Assembly: GCA_013350335.1 (NCBI GenBank)
Contig: CM023541.1
Location: 64,235,413 to 64,299,412, forward strand
Source of the DNA: Chimonanthus salicifolius
Lineage: Eukaryota; Streptophyta; Magnoliopsida; Laurales; Calycanthaceae
Direction: 5' to 3'
Length of the DNA stretch: 64,000 bases
Position numbers and translations under genes: made by a program. The notes under the pieces are model-generated. The model saw only the letters and a program-made list of their open reading frames with translations, was not told the origin of the DNA and did no database searches. The first letter of the stretch is position 1. Every line of letters starts with the position of its first letter. This document shows, piece by piece, positions 59,701-64,000 of this stretch.

Positions 59701-61794
59701 ATCTATTGAAAAAGATACGTTAAAAAAACTTGAATATAGTAATTTAATTAGTAATTTTGCATCTCAAAATCCGAGAAGAATAAATTTTGAACAATACTTT
59801 GTTATAAATTTGATTATGATATTTTATTTGAATGTTTTGTAAAAAAAAATGTGATTTTATTTTTTGTGAGTGTATAAAAGCCCATCTTAAGAATTCGCCT
59901 AGGGCCCCTGAAATCTCAGGGCCGGCCCTGATTCCCACCAGGTGAAGGTGTTTTAAACACATGGCAACATTCTCCAAAGAGTCGGACAGTTTTCGCCAAG
60001 GTAGAGTTTGTTGGGTTTGTGGCTCAAAGTCCTCTTGGGCTTGGACTGTCTGTTGGGCACATGCCCAGTGGGCCCAGTCTGTGTTAAGGGCACTAGTATA
60101 TAAGGTTCTTTTCTCCTAGGGTTTTCTTGAGCTGTGAATGGAGAGAAAGAGAGACTGAGAGGAAGGGATGGGTAGGGTTAGTGTAATCCTTGTAACCTGT
60201 CCAGATCTTCTTCTTAGTAAAATCATCACGCTTCCGTGGACATAGACGATATTGCCGAACCACGTAAAATCTCATGTTCTTGGTGTGAGACTCTCTTATC
60301 ACACAAAACTCGACTTGCTAGTCTACATTTTGCCCACCCACCGCCGTCCTGTTAGTTATGTCTAGGTCTAGTCCTCCAACGGATTCTACCATAGATCCCA
60401 AGTAATTAAACTTATTGAAATGCACTACTAAGTCATTTCCAATTCTAATCAGCTCACTTTCTCTATCTTTTGGTCCACTAAAGTTGTACTTCATGAATTC
60501 TTTTTCGTTATACTAACTCTTAGACTAATTGTCTCAAAAGTTTGCCTCCACAACTCCAACTCAGTATTGAGTTTTTGTTTCTTCTTACTAATTAATGCTA
60601 TATCATATGCGAAAAGTATGCACCACGACATTTCGTCTTGGATTCTTGATGTTAAGTTATCCATGATTCGTGCATAGAGATATAGGTTTAAATAAGATCC
60701 TTGATAGAGTCCCATTTTGACTGGAAACTCCTTTGTTTCTCTGCAAACAGTTCTATTGTTGGTAGTTGCGCTGTTATACATATCCTGAATAATTTCTATA
60801 TAATTGTTAGGAATACATATAGATTTTAAAATCCTCCATTTATGGTCTGTTTTTATGAATCCAAGTCAATATTACTCGAGCATAATGATTAAGTTGATTT
60901 TCACATTTTTTAATAATGACAGTCAATATAGAGATCCCATTCTCAGTTTTCTAAGAAAAAATTCTGTTGAGCCCTTCCCCAAAATGTAGAACAATGTTTT
61001 TGAATATACCAAAGTGTGGAACATTGTTATCTTGACAATGTTACTGAACTCTTTACTCTAGTTGGAGCTGGTGTATGCAAAGATTAGTTCATCAACTAAA
61101 CCGTTTTGTTTATATCTCTCGCATGATATACTTCATTCTCTTTCAACTTTTCACAATCTAGAATTATTATGAAATTGGATGTACATCACTTCCTTTTGGG
61201 ATGCAGTGGACTTATTCAGCATGCGAAAAACTAATACGTGTCGTTAGTTATTCATGTGGACATGAGTCTTCGTAATGAGAGAAGGATAAGAAGTTTGTCA
61301 ATTTTTAGAATGAATAAGGCTCACATGCACAGTTGGAAAGTGCTCATGTAACTTTTTTTTTTTTCCCCGCAGATTCTGTAAAATGCATAGATGGATTTTT
61401 TTCTCATCATTATGTTGCAATATGTCTCAATGAATTAATTTATTTTGTTTAATGAATGTCATATTATTTTTGCAGTCCTTTTGAATGATATATGGTACTT
61501 GGTAACTTTTTCTTTGAATAGCGTGTGGACAACTCATATTGGTTGTTCTTTTGTTTGTTGCTAGCACATTGGAACTGTATCTGTTGGAATATTTTATGAA
61601 CCATCTTTCTTCATGTTTATTTGTTGTATCCAATATCTGTACTTTGGCAATCAGCACTCCCACCATCATTTGTTTCCATTCACTGCATGCAGTTTTGGAA
61701 CTCTGGTGTCCCATATTTAACTTTTCCTACTTTTGAACAGATGGTCTATGTTTTATCTGTTTATAACAAGAAAGAGAAATATCATCGAATTACG
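47750..61794 (+). CDS. EDR2: EDR2-like PH-START-DUF1336 protein, first three coding exons, runs off right edge
   Basis: ENHANCED DISEASE RESISTANCE 2 is a plant phosphoinositide-binding protein that limits cell death during powdery-mildew infection. Exons: 47750-47888 (MAKVVYEGWMVRYGRRK, then RYFVLEPRLLAYYKKKPQDN), 48062-48136 (VPIKTLVIDGNCRVEDRGLK) and 61741-61794 (MVYVLSVYNKKEKYHRIT). Together these give the start of the PH domain; the rest of PH, START and DUF1336 are beyond base 64000. In exon 1 the frame breaks: MAKVV..RRK runs into a nonsense-like frame, while KIGRSYIHMRYFVLEP continues one frame over. One extra A at 47798-47800 explains it. Exon 1 ends AATATG|GTGAGT, so residue M stands where I recall Q in relatives. 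Intron 2 is 13.6 kb and full of transposons. Identity is strong; intactness is uncertain. Confidence 0.88.
48599..48930. repeat. tandem duplication, period about 175 bp
   Basis: CAAGACCTAATTGG at 48599 and CAAGACCTATTTGG at 48774 start two copies that share GTTACAATAGTAC, GTGGTTGATGT, TTTACAATTTCACA and GATTTGGAGAATGCATACAT. It lies in EDR2 intron 2 and is open in one frame by chance, with no recognised domain. Confidence 0.85.
49045..50992 (+). mobile_element. LINE remnant, probable ORF1 part with 3' end
   Basis: A broken series of Ser/Pro-rich open frames (about 49074-50286) of GC-richer, LINE ORF1-like character is followed by a 3'-end-like TTCTATTAATATATGAACC and an A-run at 50985-50992. 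Endonuclease and reverse transcriptase are not visible. The call rests on composition, the neighbouring LINE and the tail. Confidence 0.45.
51030..52007 (+). mobile_element. 5'-truncated LINE: zinc-binding RT region and RNase H, with poly(A)
   Basis: From about 51040 the frame reads CSLCLSDAESVNHLLLHCQF, a reverse-transcriptase zinc-binding (zf-RVT) signature, then RNase H pieces: LRKLNFDGSCM (first Asp), VIEVELFALWRGI (Glu) and IVGGDSQVVVG (second Asp). Stops interrupt it. It ends with a poly(A) at 51997-52007. It is dead, lies in EDR2 intron 2 and has the same orientation as EDR2. Confidence 0.85.
52008..53289. other. EDR2 intron 2 sequence, nothing recognised
   Basis: Between two LINE remnants; no repeat boundary, RNA gene or exon found. 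Confidence 0.5.
53290..56360 (-). mobile_element. degenerate LINE (reverse transcriptase to RNase H), reverse orientation
   Basis: Minus-strand landmarks from 5' to 3': FNPISLVCCVYKLLVKVLAE and AFVEGRQILDGVLITDKII (56170-56000), GNPLSPFTWTMITEAFS (about 55830), LELIYGLKINLGKV (about 55320), GKGNRILFWIDLWPG (about 54670, zf-RVT lead-in) and RLSATKVADFLAKAGLGRLE (about 53400, RNase H end). Frameshifts and stops are frequent. It is interrupted by a plus-strand LINE tail at about 55397-55687. Confidence 0.85.
55397..55687 (+). mobile_element. plus-strand LINE tail inserted in a minus-strand LINE
   Basis: The minus-strand RT frame breaks between SHLQLVIFSF (at about 55690) and CSKKELLGIETVL (ending about 55390). 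Between them is plus-strand text ending TTTTATTAATATGATAACC and AAAAAAGAAAAAA, like a LINE 3' end. The left limit is approximate. Confidence 0.6.
56482..56652 (-). mobile_element. tRNA-derived SINE, family A, reverse copy with target duplication
   Basis: The direct repeat AAATTTTGTTATCCTT flanks it (56466-56481 and 56653-56668). Minus-strand reading gives A box TAGCTCAACTGG, a B-box-like GTTCGAAC stretch, the family 3' half and a poly(A), seen as the T-run at 56480-56492. Confidence 0.93.
56808..56989 (+). mobile_element. tRNA-derived SINE, family B
   Basis: The direct repeat TAACATTGCA flanks it (56798-56807 and 56990-56999). It has a tRNA-like head: A box GGTAGCTCAGCTGG and B box GAGTTCGAGTCC. 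The body (ACCACATGGCTATCCTGAGG, GACGTCACCCGAAGG) differs from family A, and the tail is GTAAAAAAGAAGAAG. Confidence 0.88.
57590..58071 (-). mobile_element. LINE reverse transcriptase C-terminal part (left half of a split LINE)
   Basis: The minus-strand frame around 57890-57740 reads DKLREAHLKWFGHMSKRPKT then PIRRVQ, the C-terminal signature of a plant LINE class. The rest of this LINE resumes after the LTR insertion at about 60288. Confidence 0.8.
58072..60287 (+). mobile_element. non-coding LTR retroelement inserted in a LINE, right LTR truncated
   Basis: Left LTR 58072-58361 (TGTTGGGTTT..TTCTAACA) is followed by a Met-tRNA-type primer site TGGTATTAGAGC (58364-58375). Right LTR 60009-60287 starts TGTTGGGTTT and matches through GTTCTTGGTGTGA but lacks the last ~30 bp of the left copy and has about 10 extra bases near 60264. 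No protein domain is present between. AGACT occurs at 58067-58071 and 60288-60292, either a 5-bp target duplication or microhomology. A hAT MITE is nested inside. Confidence 0.85.
59205..59930. mobile_element. hAT MITE nested in the LTR element, 726 bp
   Basis: Ends are CAGGCCCGGCCCTGGG and, inverted, CAGGGCCGGCCCTGAG. The flanks ACTCCCAC (59197-59204) and ATTCCCAC (59931-59938) form an 8-bp duplication with one mismatch. The interior is AT-rich and non-coding. Confidence 0.9.
60288..60790 (-). mobile_element. LINE reverse transcriptase core (right half of the split LINE)
   Basis: The minus-strand frame 60781-60491 reads FPVKMGLYQGSYLNLYLYAR, ending MDNLTSRIQDEM, then WCILFAYDIALI, where the canonical core is FADD; here the first Asp is Tyr (AYD). 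LNTELELWRQTFE follows. It is the upstream part of the LINE whose C-terminal part lies at 57590-58071. Confidence 0.88.
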
Positions 61795-64000
61795 GTGCGT
61801 AATCTTTGCCTACCCTTCATGGAGCTCCTAATAAAGCTTTTGTCCCTTTTTTCTTTTTTAATTCTTTTGTGCAACTTGGAGGACTGAATGGGTAAATAGA
61901 TTGAGGGTTTATTAGCATAATGGTAATTTCATGGATTCACTGGACTATAACCCTGAAGCAAAGTTGTGATGAGATGTTAGATGGGTTTTGTGTGAAATTA
62001 GTGTCTAATGATTGAAGGACCAAAACTGCCTGCATCCTTCTCATTTCTCTACACTGTTCATGAGTGTAGAGTTGCATTGCAAAACATACAAAGTATGCAA
62101 TAAATAAGAGAAAATAGTAATTATCACTGTTGCTGTTCTTATCATTATTATTTTGAAATGATATCCTTGCTGATTGCATCTGTCAGCACTTGTCACCATG
62201 CTATGGCTCTCGTCCATGTTATTAGAATCATGAACATGGTGTTTCTCTTTAACCAAAAAAACCATGATGTTAATTTAGTGGTAGGAAATTTCAGAATGTT
62301 TTGGTATATTTGCTTTACTGTTTTTCTCGAAAGGTAACTGTAAGTTCATTAAAAAGGAGATAGGTGCAGTACAAGAGGTTTATACTGATCCTCAAAGAGC
62401 GAAGAACATACCGAGAATCATCGCAAAGCTCATCTAAACACAGCCCAAACACAGCCCCCCATTCCATTAGTATCTAATAGTTGTATTCATGATAAGGCAT
62501 ATGAACTCCCTAACCCACCCATTAGATGGACTAAAAAAAACATCTTGATGATCCACCCTAACTTAGCTAGGAAATCTGTTACTGCATCAGCTGACCTCCT
62601 CACAGCTCAAAGGAGATATTCAGTTCCTGCACAAACAGGTGATGTCCATAGCAGCATACAAAAGCCTCCAAGGGGTCCTCTTCTTACTAGATGCCTAAAC
62701 AATGGCATTGGAAGAATCACATTAAATAACGAGTTCCCTTTCCCCCGCACCCACCCATAGAAAAATTGCCCGTCTAATGGCAAGGAGTTCTACCTTATTG
62801 GAATCCTTGGAGCCTAACAACATGATATCACCAGTGTGATTATGGAGAACCCCCTCAATCCCAGCCAATCCCGGGTTTCCCCTCGCAGCGCCATCCACAT
62901 TAAATTTCACAAATCCTTCCTTTGGAAGGGACCACCATTGTACGTTTTGGATCTTTGATCTACCATCCTTTAAACACTCCGGCCAACCCCTAAGAAGATT
63001 ATCAACAACCATCCTTTTTAACTCCTTACAACTTAGAAACCAATAGAATACCAAGGACTTTACTTCCTCAAAGGCTTCCTGAACTAACTTAGACTCGGCG
63101 TTAAAAATCCTAGCATTTCTTTCCTTCCACACCACCCTAAAAAGGGCTATTAGGATAGTCTGCCACACCACCTTTTTCTACCCTTAAAACGACCTCCCAC
63201 CTAGCCACATAGGACTTCTGACAGCAATCTTTCCATTACCCATGAGCACTCCATTAAGTCTAAAAATCTATTCCAAATGAAAGGGCAAGCACAGGAGAGA
63301 TAATCCACATCCTCCAATTCTCCATCACAAAGAGCATAAGACAGGTCTACATTATCCAGTATCACCTTTCTCCTCTGTGAACTAAATTTTGTCACACTTT
63401 ACCTTTAACCACACACCAACAAGAGGACTTAACTCTAGGTGGTGATTTACTATTCCACACTAATACCATTGGAGGAAGAGTAATTGAAACCCTATCCAAA
63501 ACTTTTGCTTTAAGTGAGAACTTACCAGATGGGTCACCTGACCGAATTCTCACATTCTCCTCAATAAGAATCATTGAATCATTAAAAACTGAAAGAGTTG
63601 TTTATACTGTTAGACTGAAAAAATGTCCAAAAGAATGGCTCAAGTGCACCCTTAATCAATAGAATAGTAACTTTTCATTTGAAACAAAATAAATAAATAA
63701 ATGTAAAAGGTAGAAGTTACGTTCCCAAAATGACGAGGCAATTAAAATGTTCCTTGTGTTGTAAGAGCAACCTCCTAAGAATTGGAAACTGAGAACAATT
63801 AAACCCAGCCAGCATATTGCTAATTTAATAGTGGCTTTTAACTGGATAACTATATTATTCAATGCCAAAAGCACTTAAGGTTTTTTAAACAAAATTTCAG
63901 TGTGACCACCTCACTAAATCCCCTGGAGAAGGGTGAACATGGACTTAAGTACAGGACAACGTGGCTGTTCAGAACAAATACTCTATCTCCTAGTTTATTA
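61795..64000 (+). other. EDR2 intron 3, 5' part
   Basis: The donor GTGCGT follows exon 3 at 61795. The next EDR2 exon (which in relatives continues the PH domain) was looked for and not found before base 64000. Apart from the LINE remnant, nothing is recognised. Confidence 0.6.
62330..63640 (-). mobile_element. degenerate LINE: zf-RVT and RNase H, reverse orientation
   Basis: Minus-strand landmarks: VWNSKSPPRVKSSCWCVVKG (about 63460), DLSYALCDGELEDVDYLSCACPF cut into pieces around 63345-63270 (zf-RVT), then 63171-62722 with WKERNARIFNA, FVKFNVDGAARGNPG (first RNase H Asp) and NKVELLAIRRAIFLW (Glu). After a stop, CDSSNAI supplies the second Asp. The 3' end is near 62330. It lies in EDR2 intron 3. 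Confidence 0.85.

Noticed and set aside
62041..62265. Next EDR2 exon or small gene
   Set aside because: No PH-domain continuation or splice-bounded conserved text.

Overview
This window is nuclear DNA from a flowering plant. It is AT-rich, its genes are split by GT-AG introns up to 13.6 kb long, and much of the remainder is transposable-element debris (LINEs, tRNA-derived SINEs, LTR elements, hAT and other MITE-like elements). I cannot name the species. The exons read well against angiosperm protein families. From memory, the clustering of an RPA1C/E-type gene, an At5g45410-like gene and an EDR2 gene recalls Arabidopsis chromosomes 4 and 5, which suggests conserved angiosperm synteny.

Five host genes are supported. 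(1) A PMT-type (DUF248) methyltransferase on the minus strand at the left edge; only two coding exons and a likely 5'UTR exon are inside. (2) A plant-specific At5g45410-like membrane protein on the plus strand, coding exons 17930-20000. (3) RPA1 (large subunit of replication protein A, with two CCHC knuckles) on the minus strand, 25753-21746, tail-to-tail with gene 2. (4) A small multi-pass membrane protein on the minus strand, five exons 34851-30592, family unnamed. (5) EDR2 (PH-START-DUF1336 family) on the plus strand, starting at 47750 and running off the right edge. Its second intron spans 48137-61740.

Layout: 1-4500 PMT gene; 4.6-16 kb gene-free, with MITEs, a large foldback structure (about 6.0-7.5 kb) and retroelement-like debris; 16-20 kb At5g45410-like gene with a LINE tail and a SINE in its 5'UTR intron; 21.7-26.3 kb RPA1; 26.4-28.4 kb a complete non-autonomous hAT element with internal 159-bp tandem repeats; 30.6-35 kb membrane-protein gene; 37.4-40.8 kb a 3.4-kb solo LTR, followed 56 bp later by a complete TRIM element (40.87-41.63 kb); 42-47 kb AT-rich, with one MITE candidate and one SINE; 47.2 kb to the end EDR2, whose introns hold nested LINEs, SINEs, an LTR pair and a hAT MITE.

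The genes do not form an operon or an obvious joint pathway. The most notable structures are the foldback element with three palindromic units, one with a flipped loop; the solo LTR carrying about eight scattered copies of one hairpin motif; the hAT element with a tandem-array interior; and the EDR2 intron in which a hAT MITE sits inside an LTR element that sits inside a LINE. Two genes (PMT and EDR2) each carry one extra base in a short homopolymer in a conserved first coding exon. This points to assembly error or, less likely, to damaged genes.
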